Assembly (NCBI GenBank): GCA_964499015.1
Contig: CAZCJA010000004.1
Span: 1 to 58,815, forward strand
Direction of reading: 5' to 3'
DNA from: CAZCJA01 sp964499015
GTDB taxonomy: Bacteria; Elusimicrobiota; Elusimicrobia; F11
Length of the DNA stretch: 58,815 nt
The notes below the pieces were generated by a model. That model ran no database searches, was not told the DNA's origin, and saw nothing but the letters and a program-made list of their open reading frames with translations. Shown here one piece after another: positions 41,097 through 49,277 of this stretch. The position numbers were made by a program, and so were the translations under genes. How positions within the stretch are numbered: position 1 is the stretch's first letter; every line of letters begins with the position of its first letter.

Positions 41097-41554
41097 TGAA
41101 AAAAATACTCACGCTGTTGTTTGCCGTGAGCTGCCTTGGCGCCTCGCCCGTTCTGGCGGACTCCGCCGGAAAACTGGGCTTGGGCGTCGTGGTGGGCAGT
41201 CCCATCGGCCCGACGATGAAGTATTGGATCGATAACACCATGGCCTTTGACGTGGGCGTTGGGTTCGATGAGGACCCTGTTTTTTACGGGGACCTCTTAT
41301 TTCACAATTGGGGAATGGTGAACCAGCCGGCCAACGGACGACTGGGTTTTTATGCAGGAGTGGGCCCGCGCTTCGAATCCATTGATCATCATGACGACGA
41401 ATTCGGCATTCGCGTGCCCCTCGGGGTGGACTTTCTCTTTAATAATTCACCGGTGGAGATCTTTCTAGAGCTTGCCCCTGTGTTTGTCGTCAGTCCGGAT
41501 ACCGATGCCGCATTGGATGGCGGCGTTGGCGTGCGATTCCTGCTCGGAAATTAA
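41096..41554 (+). CDS. Small outer-membrane beta-barrel protein
   Basis: 152 aa, signal peptide MKKILTLLFAVSCLGASPVLA. Glycine-rich strands such as GKLGLGVVVGSPIGPTMKYW, RLGFYAGVGPRFESI and FGIRVPLGVDFLFNN, and a last strand ALDGGVGVRFLLGN, indicate an eight-strand barrel (DUF3996-like or OmpW-like). I take the ATG at 41096, coupled to the ElaB-like gene. Last gene of the operon that begins at 39431; sodB follows with its own promoter. Confidence 0.7.
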   Translation: MKKILTLLFAVSCLGASPVLADSAGKLGLGVVVGSPIGPTMKYWIDNTMAFDVGVGFDEDPVFYGDLLFHNWGMVNQPANGRLGFYAGVGPRFESIDHHDDEFGIRVPLGVDFLFNNSPVEIFLELAPVFVVSPDTDAALDGGVGVRFLLGN

Positions 41555-41565
41555 CTAAAAGCCCC

Positions 41566-41589
41566 GAACTCTTTACTTCATGTGCCGTA
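41566..41589 (+). promoter_or_regulatory. ECF-type promoter GAAC-N16-CGTA for sodB
   Basis: GAAC (41566-41569), 16-nt spacer and CGTA (41586-41589), 37 nt before the sodB ATG at 41627. Spacer and core match the promoter at 39367-39390. The ECF sigma gene lies directly after sodB. Confidence 0.5.
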
Positions 41590-41626
41590 ACTTGGGTGTA
41601 GAAAACAGTGTAATAGAGGGTTAAAA

Positions 41627-42256
41627 ATGAATCAAACAGACTTAAAATCAACGGTTTCTGAGCAGCTAAAGCCCCAGGATTTCTCCTTCCTTTTGGGGAC
41701 GAAAGGGTTTTCGGAAAAGATGCTCAAAGACCACTTTAAACTCTATGAGGCCTATGTAAAAAACACCAATGATCTCACGGAGCAAATTCAAGAACTGGTG
41801 AAAAAAGGGGAAGCGGGTAAACCCGTTTTTTCTGAATTAAAGCGCCGGTTCGGGTGGGAGTACAACAGCGTGAAACTACACGAATTGTATTTCCATAATT
41901 TTGGCGGCGATAACCAAAGCAAGGTACGTTCGTTCTTCCAGGAAGAAATCAAGGCCGCCTTTGGCAGCTGGGACCAGTGGAAGAATGATTTCCTTGGCAC
42001 CGCCGCCATGCGCGGTATTGGCTGGTCGGTCTTGTATAAAGACCCGGGCTCAGGCCGCTTGACCAACGCTTGGATTGACGAGCATAACGACGGCCACTTG
42101 ATCGGCGAGCAGCCGATTTTGGTGTTGGACGTTTTTGAACACGCCTTTATGACCGACTATGGAACTGACCGCAAAACGTATCTGTCGAATTTTTTTGAAC
42201 AGATTAATTGGAAGGTTGTTGAAAACCGCTATATCGGCGAACTGAAAACGGAATGA
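41627..42256 (+). CDS. sodB: Superoxide dismutase, Fe/Mn family
   Basis: 209 aa. Converts superoxide to peroxide and oxygen. Metal ligands: MLKDHFKLYEAYV (first His), ELYFHNFGG (second His) and VLDVFEHAFMTDYG (Asp and third His). The segment AFGSWDQWKNDF and GWSVLYKD agree with the family. No signal peptide, so cytoplasmic. Metal preference cannot be decided; the divergent N-terminal half resembles the less studied branch of the family. It has its own ECF-type promoter. Confidence 0.88.
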   Translation: MNQTDLKSTVSEQLKPQDFSFLLGTKGFSEKMLKDHFKLYEAYVKNTNDLTEQIQELVKKGEAGKPVFSELKRRFGWEYNSVKLHELYFHNFGGDNQSKVRSFFQEEIKAAFGSWDQWKNDFLGTAAMRGIGWSVLYKDPGSGRLTNAWIDEHNDGHLIGEQPILVLDVFEHAFMTDYGTDRKTYLSNFFEQINWKVVENRYIGELKTE

Positions 42257-42270
42257 CCGCGCTCGCTGAG

Positions 42271-42276
42271 TATAAT
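42271..42276 (+). promoter_or_regulatory. -10 box (TATAAT) upstream of the ECF sigma gene
   Basis: A perfect TATAAT lies 35 nt before the ATG at 42312. No convincing -35 is present at 16-18 bp, so activity might need an activator or be weak. It suggests that sigma70 reads the sigma operon. Confidence 0.35.
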
Positions 42277-42311
42277 GGCGGGCACTGGTTCATGCTGTAA
42301 AAGGGGAAACG

Positions 42312-42872
42312 ATGCCGCAAATGTTGCCGGATAATTTTCCAGCGCTCGTCAGGAAGCACGGTGAGAAAGCGTATGCGTTCGCTTACCGTCTGACAGGCAA
42401 TGACTCGGACGCGCGCGATCTTGTGCAGGATGCGTTTACGCGAGCGCTGAACAATTTGGATAAGTACGATCCGTCGCGGGCTTTCGAGCCGTGGTTTTTC
42501 AGGATTATGAAAAACATTTTCCTCGACTGGATGCGCCGGTATGAGCGGAAACATACCACCTCGTTGGAAGTCGTTTCACCGATCGAAGACGGTTCATGGG
42601 AAGACATACTTCCCAGCGACGAGAATACCCCGCCGGAAGAGCTGGAAAAACAGGAAGAACACAATTTGCTGGGCAAGGCCTTGAGTTCGCTTCCCACCCA
42701 CTATAGGACCGCGATCTCACTGTGCGACATAGAAGAGTATTCGTACGAAGAGATCGCGAAAATTATGGATTGCCCCGTCGGAACGATCCGCTCGCGAATT
42801 CACCAAGGCCGGATGCTTTTAAGACAGGCATACGAGAAATTAATCGGGAAGCGAGAAGCGTTTCAAAATTAA
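42312..42872 (+). CDS. ECF sigma factor (RpoE-like)
   Basis: 186 aa. Region 2 (residues ~15-85): YRLTGNDSDARDLVQDAFTR, then FEPWFFRIMKNIFLDWMRR. Region 4 (~125-180): ALSSLPTHYRTAISLCDIEE, YSYEEIAKIMDCPVGTIRSR and IHQGRMLLRQAY. No extra domains. An anti-sigma gene follows after 14 nt and an RseB-like gene after that, the typical sigmaE-RseA-RseB order. It is the obvious candidate to read the GAAC-N16-CGTA promoters nearby. Confidence 0.92.
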   Translation: MPQMLPDNFPALVRKHGEKAYAFAYRLTGNDSDARDLVQDAFTRALNNLDKYDPSRAFEPWFFRIMKNIFLDWMRRYERKHTTSLEVVSPIEDGSWEDILPSDENTPPEELEKQEEHNLLGKALSSLPTHYRTAISLCDIEEYSYEEIAKIMDCPVGTIRSRIHQGRMLLRQAYEKLIGKREAFQN

Positions 42873-42886
42873 GGAGAGGTAAATTT

Positions 42887-43360
42887 ATGTCGAGAGAGGA
42901 TGAGGAAAATATGGAACTACTTTCAGCGTATATCGATGAGGAGTTGACGCCGGCGGAAAAACGGCGCGTGGAGCTTTTTCTGGCCACATCGACCGAAGGT
43001 AAAAAAGCCGTCGACGAGCTGAACAAGACCAAGGCGCTGTTGTTGAGTTCGGCGGCCGTGAAAGCGCCGGCGGATTTCCTGGATGCGCTGGAAGCCCAGG
43101 CGGAGGACGCCGTCGCGGCTCTGCCGGCCCGCCGTTCGTTTTGGCATCGCTCGAATCCGTGGGCGTGGGCAACGCCGTTTGTGACGGCTTCTCTGCTCTT
43201 GGTCGCTGGTCTCGGCTTGCGTCCGCAAAAAAGCATCTCACTTGATACACTTGTGGCCGCGCATATGGGTTTGCAAACCAAGAGTGGTCTTCATCAGCGC
43301 GTATTAAGAGCGGCGCACTACACGCCGCCAGCGGGGGAAAGGTCAAATGCGGCCATTTAA
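42887..43360 (+). CDS. Anti-sigma factor with one membrane segment
   Basis: 157 aa; the ATG at 42887 has SD AAGGAGAGG 7 nt upstream. Residues ~10-60 form an RseA/anti-sigma-domain-like region (MELLSAYIDEELTPAEKRR, FLATSTEGKKAVDELNKTK); no HxxxCxxC zinc motif. A single membrane helix, WATPFVTASLLLVAGLGL, divides it from a ~45-residue periplasmic tail. It presumably holds the sigma factor until envelope stress triggers proteolysis. Its end overlaps the RseB-like gene by 14 nt. Confidence 0.8.
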   Translation: MSREDEENMELLSAYIDEELTPAEKRRVELFLATSTEGKKAVDELNKTKALLLSSAAVKAPADFLDALEAQAEDAVAALPARRSFWHRSNPWAWATPFVTASLLLVAGLGLRPQKSISLDTLVAAHMGLQTKSGLHQRVLRAAHYTPPAGERSNAAI

Positions 43361-44378
43361 AACCATCGCCGGTTTTTTGGTTCTTAGCGCAGCGATATCT
43401 CATGCCGCGGAAACAGCGACGAAGGTTTTCGCCGAGAAGATGTCGCCTGCGGCCATTAAAGACTTGGCCATTGCCGCATTTCAGCCGCCCAAGGTCCCGT
43501 TTGAGGCCCGCCTGATGCTCACTGAATGGCGTCAAGGAAAAACAAACGCCGAAGAAGTGCAACTTTATTTCACGCCGCCCGAAGCGTACCGCATTGAATT
43601 TTTATCGTTTAACGGACAGATTCAGAAAACCGTTTTAACGAACGAAAAAACCGCCTATATCAGATCCACCGGAGATGCGAAGACTTTGCCCGTGGACACG
43701 CCGCTACAAATTTCCAGCTTGCTGACCGATGAGCAAGTCGAGGATTTGTTGACCAAGAACTATATTTTCGAAGTGAAAGGCACTGATATGTTTATCGGCC
43801 GCTCGGTATGGCTTCTGCAGCTATCGCCGCGCGTTTCGGGGAAACCGATTCATGAGCTAAAAGTAGACCGTGAGACGCAGGTCGTTCTCGAGCATCGCCG
43901 CTACCTGACAAAAGAAGACGCCGGGTCTTTGACGCGCTTCTCGACATTCCGGCCCAATAAAAAATTTGCCGAAGACGTTTTCCTGCCGGTGGAAGCGATC
44001 ACCGGTTTTACCACCTCCGCCGCGCATGATTTAGATTCGCCCACGTTTAAAACGATGTCACCGCCGCCGGATTCCTATTTGCAGTTGCCGGCCGGTTTCT
44101 TTTTGCGCGGCTACCGTTCGTTCCAAGTGCAGGGAACGACAGCCAATTATTTCAGCTACACGGACGGCGCCACGCCCTTGTCCGTGTTTAAGACCACGCT
44201 GCCGGTCAAGTTTCCACAGGGCACGTCCGTGTCGGACAAGCTGACCGTTTTGCCCACGGAGGTCGGGCTCTCCAGCGCCGACCAGATATACTACGGGCGC
44301 AGCGGACAGGATTACTACACGCTGATCGGCGAGATCTCGCCGGATTTGCTCAATAACATCGCGAATCACTTCCAATAA
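43347..44378 (+). CDS. RseB/MucB-like periplasmic regulator
   Basis: 343 aa with a signal peptide (TIAGFLVLSAAISHA). The N-terminal half is a LolA-like half-barrel (VPFEARLMLTEWRQG, AYRIEFLSFNG, LQLSPRVSGKPIHELKVDRE), and the C-terminal part (~240-343) is the smaller MucB-like domain (FQVQGTTANYFSYTDGATPL). In E. coli RseB binds RseA in the periplasm and blocks its cleavage until lipid signals arrive. Gene order and 14-nt overlap with the anti-sigma gene support the same role. Confidence 0.75.
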   Translation: MRPFKTIAGFLVLSAAISHAAETATKVFAEKMSPAAIKDLAIAAFQPPKVPFEARLMLTEWRQGKTNAEEVQLYFTPPEAYRIEFLSFNGQIQKTVLTNEKTAYIRSTGDAKTLPVDTPLQISSLLTDEQVEDLLTKNYIFEVKGTDMFIGRSVWLLQLSPRVSGKPIHELKVDRETQVVLEHRRYLTKEDAGSLTRFSTFRPNKKFAEDVFLPVEAITGFTTSAAHDLDSPTFKTMSPPPDSYLQLPAGFFLRGYRSFQVQGTTANYFSYTDGATPLSVFKTTLPVKFPQGTSVSDKLTVLPTEVGLSSADQIYYGRSGQDYYTLIGEISPDLLNNIANHFQ

Positions 44379-44402
44379 TATTTTCCTAACATAGCCGCCA
44401 TC

Positions 44403-46193
44403 ATGCGGTGGCCTTCTCTTCGTGATGTCTCCAGGAAAACAGCGGTGTCGGCTCTCCGTTTTCCGCTGACCTATATCTCCGTTGTCTCTTGTTTTGGGCT
44501 TGCGTTGTGGATGACTCATACGTCTGCAAGAGACAACGCGCTGTTTGCGCGCCTGCTGTTCGTCGGTGTTCTTGGCATTCCTCTCTTCATTGGAACGCGG
44601 CTATTGTCCGAATCGCGTTTCACTTTGGTCCGCCGATCTTACATTCCTATCTATTCTGTTGCCGCCGTTGTGCTCGTTCTTTTTTATTTTTCATACGCCG
44701 AAGATACGCTTATGTATTTTTTTCGTTTTTGGCAGCTGATGTTGGCCGCACATTTGCTGGTCGCGCTTTCGGGAGCTGCGCCCCAATCGAAGGATGGCGT
44801 CTTTTGGCGGTTTAATGCACATCTCTTCGCACGTGCCTGTACGACAGTATTGTTTTCATGGACGCTTTTTTTGGGGCTTGCGTTCGCATTATGGGCAGTT
44901 GATAAGCTCCTCGGCGTTAAAATTCATCATAAGGCCTATACTGATCTTGGGATTTTCATTGCGTTTATCTACAGCGCGTGGTTTTTCCTGATTGGGTTAC
45001 CACAAAATCTGTCCGTTTACGAAGAGGAGACAGCATATCCCGGCGGTCTCCGTGTGTTTGCTCAATTCGTGTTGATGCCGCTCGTGATTATCTATCTCAT
45101 CATCTTCTATTTGTATGTTGGCAAGATCTGTATCCAGTGGGCATGGCCGGAAGGCCGAATCGGATACTTGGTCTGTGGCGTGGCCACGGTGGGTATTTTC
45201 ACACATCTTCTGCTCGACCCCCTGCGCAACGACGAACGCCACCCCGCGGTCGAGGTATATGTGCGCTGGTATTATCGCGTGCTGTTTCCTCTGGCAATTC
45301 TGCTGGCGATGGCCGCGTCGCGGCGCGTCGCCGAGTACGGGCTCACTGAGAAACGGTACTTCCTGTACGTGATCGCGGTATGGATCACCGGTTTGTCTGT
45401 TTACTTTGGCTGGCTGAACCGCCGGAATCTCAAAGTAATTCCATTTTCCATGTTCGTTCTTGCCGTGATGACGATTGCCGGTCCGTGGAGCGCGTATTCG
45501 GTTTCAAAATGGAACCAAACCGGTCGCTTAGGGGCACTCCTCGAGAAAAATGGATTGCTCAAAGAGGGGAAAGTTCAGAAGGCGACAAGTGAAGTCTCCA
45601 TTGAGGATCGCGGGAAAATCAGCCGGACGCTGGACTACTTGACGCGCATGCACGGCGCCAATGGCGTGAAGCCTTATTTTGAGGCGGACAAGAAGCCGTC
45701 GGCGGCGGTCCTTATGAAAGATCAGTTGGGACTGGACTATATCGTCTATCAGCGCCGTTATGATGACGGCCCGCTTGGCGAGGAGAATGTTTATGTCAAC
45801 GGGAAAATGAGCGACGCCATTAACATCGAGGGCTATTCAGGGCTGCATCAATTTTATTTGTACCCGGGCGATCGGCAGGGCCGCCGCTTTACACATGCCG
45901 GCGTGGATTACACGCTGGCTTACAGCAGCGCGGCGTCGTCGCTTGAGTTGAAGGCGAAAGACGAACTGTTGGTCACGGTGCCGCTCGCGCCGGTTGCGGA
46001 GCGCGCGTTGCAATATCTTAAAGATGGGAATCTGGCTTCATACTCCGAGGTCCCTGGGGAAGTTGTCTCAGTTGAGACGGACGCGCCGAAGATGAAGGTG
46101 AAAGTAATCATCCAAAACATGGGGATGAAGCGCTCCGGTCACGCGGTGCAAATTCAAAACGCCAACGGTTATTTGTTGCTCAAGCCGAAGTAA
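44403..46193 (+). CDS. DUF4153-type polytopic membrane protein
   Basis: 596 aa. Residues 1-390 contain about ten membrane segments (FPLTYISVVSCFGLALWM, IPIYSVAAVVLVLFYFSY, FVLMPLVIIYLIIFYLYVG, FSMFVLAVMTIAGPW). Residues ~395-596 are a soluble domain unique to this group (YSGLHQFYLYPGDRQGRRFT). The YEEETAYPGGLRVFAQFVLM segment and the C-terminal layout match DUF4153 proteins, whose function is unknown. It follows the RseB-like gene by 24 nt, so it may belong to the envelope-stress operon. Its 3' end overlaps the convergent folP by 25 nt. Confidence 0.75.
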   Translation: MRWPSLRDVSRKTAVSALRFPLTYISVVSCFGLALWMTHTSARDNALFARLLFVGVLGIPLFIGTRLLSESRFTLVRRSYIPIYSVAAVVLVLFYFSYAEDTLMYFFRFWQLMLAAHLLVALSGAAPQSKDGVFWRFNAHLFARACTTVLFSWTLFLGLAFALWAVDKLLGVKIHHKAYTDLGIFIAFIYSAWFFLIGLPQNLSVYEEETAYPGGLRVFAQFVLMPLVIIYLIIFYLYVGKICIQWAWPEGRIGYLVCGVATVGIFTHLLLDPLRNDERHPAVEVYVRWYYRVLFPLAILLAMAASRRVAEYGLTEKRYFLYVIAVWITGLSVYFGWLNRRNLKVIPFSMFVLAVMTIAGPWSAYSVSKWNQTGRLGALLEKNGLLKEGKVQKATSEVSIEDRGKISRTLDYLTRMHGANGVKPYFEADKKPSAAVLMKDQLGLDYIVYQRRYDDGPLGEENVYVNGKMSDAINIEGYSGLHQFYLYPGDRQGRRFTHAGVDYTLAYSSAASSLELKAKDELLVTVPLAPVAERALQYLKDGNLASYSEVPGEVVSVETDAPKMKVKVIIQNMGMKRSGHAVQIQNANGYLLLKPK

Positions 46194-46969
46194 GACAGGA
46201 ACCGTTTTGTTTCTTTAATGTCATGCGTGCGCACCCAGGCCGCGCCGTTGCGCACGCCGGCCACCGTCGCCGCCAATGAACCTGCCAGCCGCTTTTCCGG
46301 CGGAACCCCGCCCATCATGTGCCCGATGAATGATTTGCGCGACACGCCGATTAGAAGAGGGCATTTTAAAGTTGTTAGTTGATTAAGGCCGCGCAATGTT
46401 TCGACGTCCCACCGCCACCAGGGTCGTTTTTCATTGCGAAAAAAACCGATGCCGGGATCGAGGATGAGATTCTTGCGTGAAACCCCGTTTTTAAGCGCAA
46501 TATCCACGGAGTTTCGCAGGATTTTTTTTATTTTTTCCAGCGGACGGTCCGTTGGCGCCGGGCTGGCGATGGGATGGGCCATCAGGAAGACTTTTTTGAA
46601 ATAGCGCGCGTGTTTGGCCAGGCGCGGGTCTCCGTGCAGTCCGGTCACGTCGTTTAAATACGTTGCGCCTGCGTTTAAGCCCGCCAGCGCGGGCCCAAGA
46701 CGTGCGGTGTCGATGGAAAGGGGCAGGCGCACGCTGGCGCGGACGATGTTCACCGCCCAGCTGAGCCGCTTGGCTTCTTCAATTTCCGAAATACGGGTTT
46801 GCAAATACGGGGCGGTGGACATGGCGCCCACATCGATCGCATCCGCGCCGTCTTTCTCCAGTTTGCGGGCCTGCTGCATGAGCGCGCGCGCGTTTTTCGG
46901 CACCGAACCTTTATAAAACGATTCGGGACTCACGTTGATTACGCCCATGAGAAAGGGCCCTTTTTTCAT
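46169..46969 (-). CDS. folP: Dihydropteroate synthase
   Basis: 266 aa. Condenses p-aminobenzoate with hydroxymethyl-dihydropterin diphosphate in folate synthesis. Motifs: MGVINVSPESF, DVGAMSTAP (usually STRP; the Arg is replaced by Ala), YLNDVTG, LILDPGIGFFRN, IGVSRKSF and the final RTHD. The barrel order is complete. The STAP change and VSPESF in place of VTPDSF suggest a divergent branch but the pterin-binding Asp, Asn and Lys positions are kept. Divergent from the nudix gene with 29 bp between the starts. Confidence 0.85.
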   Translation of the reverse strand: MKKGPFLMGVINVSPESFYKGSVPKNARALMQQARKLEKDGADAIDVGAMSTAPYLQTRISEIEEAKRLSWAVNIVRASVRLPLSIDTARLGPALAGLNAGATYLNDVTGLHGDPRLAKHARYFKKVFLMAHPIASPAPTDRPLEKIKKILRNSVDIALKNGVSRKNLILDPGIGFFRNEKRPWWRWDVETLRGLNQLTTLKCPLLIGVSRKSFIGHMMGGVPPEKRLAGSLAATVAGVRNGAAWVRTHDIKETKRFLSYFGLSNK

Positions 46970-46998
46970 GGCGGTATCATATGTGTTAGGATGGCCGA

Positions 46999-47427
46999 AT
47001 GAAAGCCAAGCTCATCACGAAGAAGGATTTTTCGTCGGGCGGAGTCGTCTGGGACGCGAAGAAAAAGAAGCTGCTGATGGTTTACGTCGAAAATTTGAGC
47101 GGTTCACGCACCTGGACGTTTCCCAAGGGCCACCCCGAAAAAAAAGAAACCGACCGGGAGGCGGCGGTGCGCGAAGTGCGCGAGGAAACCGGCTGGGCTT
47201 GCACGGCCGGTAAATTCCTCATGGATGTAAAATACACGTACGTGCACGGCCGCATTCGCTACAACAAGACCGTTCGCTGGTTCATGATGGAGCCCGTGGA
47301 AAAAGTAGGATCGTTTCAGGAAGAGGAAGTGCTGCGCACGCGTTGGACAAGCTTCGCCATGGCGAAAAAAAGCGTCACCTATGATTCTGATAAAGCGCTT
47401 CTCACCAAATTGAAATCCGTCCTATAA
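46999..47427 (+). CDS. Nudix hydrolase (MutT/Ap4A-like)
   Basis: 142 aa. The Nudix box is complete: GHPEKKETDREAAVREVREE followed by TGW. Before it stands RTWTFPKGH, typical of diadenosine-tetraphosphate hydrolase-like MutT proteins. Start at ATG 46999 with AGGA upstream; the N-terminus SSGGVVWD is a normal first strand. Likely a housecleaning enzyme for Ap4A or oxidised nucleotides. The gatB gene starts 9 nt after its stop. Confidence 0.88.
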   Translation: MKAKLITKKDFSSGGVVWDAKKKKLLMVYVENLSGSRTWTFPKGHPEKKETDREAAVREVREETGWACTAGKFLMDVKYTYVHGRIRYNKTVRWFMMEPVEKVGSFQEEEVLRTRWTSFAMAKKSVTYDSDKALLTKLKSVL

Positions 47428-47436
47428 TCGACCTTT

Positions 47437-48909
47437 ATGGAAACCGCAACTCAAAAGAAATATGAAACCGTCATCGGCCTGGAAGTTCACGTCCAGCTGA
47501 AGACCAATTCGAAATTGTTCTGTTCCTGCGAAACGGATTTTGGCGCCGTGCCCAATTCGCACGTGTGCCCCGTGTGCACGGGCCAGCCCGGCGTTTTGCC
47601 CGTTTTAAACAAGAAAGCGGTGGAAGGCATCGTGAAGGCGGGCCTTGCGCTCGGCTGCCGCGTGAATGAAAAATCGTTTTTTGCCCGCAAACAGTATTTT
47701 TATCCGGACCTGCCCAAGGCGTACCAGATTTCCCAATCGGACCAGCCGGTGTGCAGCGATGGGCAAATCGTTATTTCCGGCCCGAACGGGCCCAAGACCA
47801 TTCGCGTGCAGCGCATCCATTTGGAAGAAGACGCGGGCAAGCTGATCCACGCGATCGGTTCCACGGATTTGCCGTATTCCCTGGTGGATTTAAACCGTTC
47901 GAGCATTCCGCTGATCGAAATCGTTTCTCATCCGGATTTGTCGTCCTCCGACGAGGCCCATGAATATTTATCCAAGCTGAAAGCCAACGTTCAGTACGTG
48001 GGCGTTTCGGATTGCGACATGGAAAAAGGCTCGCTGCGCTGCGATGCTAACGTTTCCATCCGTTTGCCCGGAGCGCCGCTCGGCACGCGCGTGGAAATTA
48101 AAAACATGAACAGCTTCCGTGCGGTGAAAGACGCCATCGAGCACGAAATCGAACGGCAGATCGAATTGGTGGAAGGCGGCGGCCGTGTGACGCAAGAAAC
48201 CCGTTTGTGGAACGAAGCGCAGGGCACCACCGCGCCGATGCGTTCCAAGGAGGAAGCGCACGACTACCGTTACTTCCCGGACCCGGACCTTGTGCCGCTG
48301 AACTTGACCGCCGATTTTTTGGCCGGCATAAAAAAAGGATTGCCTGAATTGCCGGAGCCGCGCCGCGCGCGTTTGGTAAAGGACCTTTTGCTCAGCGACT
48401 ACGACGCCGGTGTTTTGGTGTCGCAGAAAGAGCTGGTCGACTTTTTTGAAGATGGTTTGAAAAATATGGCGGCCGATAAGCGCGCCGCCGTGGCCAAGCC
48501 GCTGGCCAACTGGATCATCACGGAACTCCTCGGCCGTCTGAACGCCGAGAAAAAGACCGTACAGGAGTCGCCCGTTTCGTCGGCCTATTTGGCGGAATTG
48601 GTTGAGCTGATTAATGCGGGCACGATCAACGGCAAGATGGCCAAGGATATTTTTGCGGAAATCTACGCCGCGCCGCAATCGCCGAGGGCCTTGGTGCAGA
48701 AAAAAGGTCTGAGCCAAGTCAGCGACGAAGGCGAACTGTTGAAATTTATAGACGAAGTGATTAAGGAAAACGTGAAAATCGTCGAAGACGTCAAAGGCGG
48801 CAAGGAGGCGGCCATCGGCTCGCTGGTCGGCGCGCTAATGAAAAAAACGAAAGGCCGCGCTAACCCGAAGCTCGCCAACGAGCTGCTTAAGAAAAGGATC
48901 CTCGGTTAG
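47437..48909 (+). CDS. gatB: Aspartyl/glutamyl-tRNA amidotransferase subunit B
   Basis: 490 aa, normal length. GatB binds misacylated Glu-tRNA-Gln or Asp-tRNA-Asn and activates the side chain for amidation with GatA and GatC, which are not in the window. Signatures: VIGLEVHVQLKTNSKLFCSC, CPVCTGQPGVLPVLN, FARKQYFYPDLPKAYQISQ, DLNRSSIPLIEIVSHPD and DCDMEKGSLRCDANVS; the YqeY-like tail ends KLANELLKKRILG. Note that the same window carries tRNA-Gln, the product's likely substrate. Confidence 0.97.
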   Translation: METATQKKYETVIGLEVHVQLKTNSKLFCSCETDFGAVPNSHVCPVCTGQPGVLPVLNKKAVEGIVKAGLALGCRVNEKSFFARKQYFYPDLPKAYQISQSDQPVCSDGQIVISGPNGPKTIRVQRIHLEEDAGKLIHAIGSTDLPYSLVDLNRSSIPLIEIVSHPDLSSSDEAHEYLSKLKANVQYVGVSDCDMEKGSLRCDANVSIRLPGAPLGTRVEIKNMNSFRAVKDAIEHEIERQIELVEGGGRVTQETRLWNEAQGTTAPMRSKEEAHDYRYFPDPDLVPLNLTADFLAGIKKGLPELPEPRRARLVKDLLLSDYDAGVLVSQKELVDFFEDGLKNMAADKRAAVAKPLANWIITELLGRLNAEKKTVQESPVSSAYLAELVELINAGTINGKMAKDIFAEIYAAPQSPRALVQKKGLSQVSDEGELLKFIDEVIKENVKIVEDVKGGKEAAIGSLVGALMKKTKGRANPKLANELLKKRILG

Positions 48910-49277
48910 TGGGCGGCCCGCTGGATTTGGGCGTCGACATCGAGGAGGTGGCGCGGTTTCGCGCGCTGGTGCGCAACAAACGCTTTCTGAAACGCATTTA
49001 CACGCCCAGCGAAGTGGCCTATTGCCGCGCCAAGAAAAACCAGCTTCAGCATTTCGCGGTGCGATTCGCCGCGAAGGAAGCAGTGTGGAAATGTTTGAGC
49101 GATACGCTGCGTAATCTGAAGAAGAAGCTCGGCCACCGCGATATCGGCATTAAAAATTCGGCGTCGGGCAAGCCGCAGATCACACTGCCCAAAGCGCTTA
49201 AAAAGATTGAAAAGCGCATCCATGTTTCGCTTTCGCACAGCACGTCGCACGTTGTGGCCGTCGCCGTTCTCGGCTGA
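48909..49277 (+). CDS. acpS: Holo-acyl-carrier-protein synthase
   Basis: 122 aa, GTG start sharing one base with the gatB stop. Transfers phosphopantetheine from CoA to ACP. Motifs: GVDIEEVARF (Mg-binding Asp), FAVRFAAKEAVWKCL (Glu and Lys) and HVSLSHSTSHVVAVAV. The length fits bacterial AcpS. Its stop overlaps the start of nnrD by one base, as often found for these two genes. Confidence 0.93.
   Translation: MGGPLDLGVDIEEVARFRALVRNKRFLKRIYTPSEVAYCRAKKNQLQHFAVRFAAKEAVWKCLSDTLRNLKKKLGHRDIGIKNSASGKPQITLPKALKKIEKRIHVSLSHSTSHVVAVAVLG

Noticed and set aside
42239..42262. GAAC-N15-CGCG before the sigma gene as an autoregulated ECF promoter
   Set aside because: Spacer and -10 differ from the two good sites; a TATAAT lies closer to the start.
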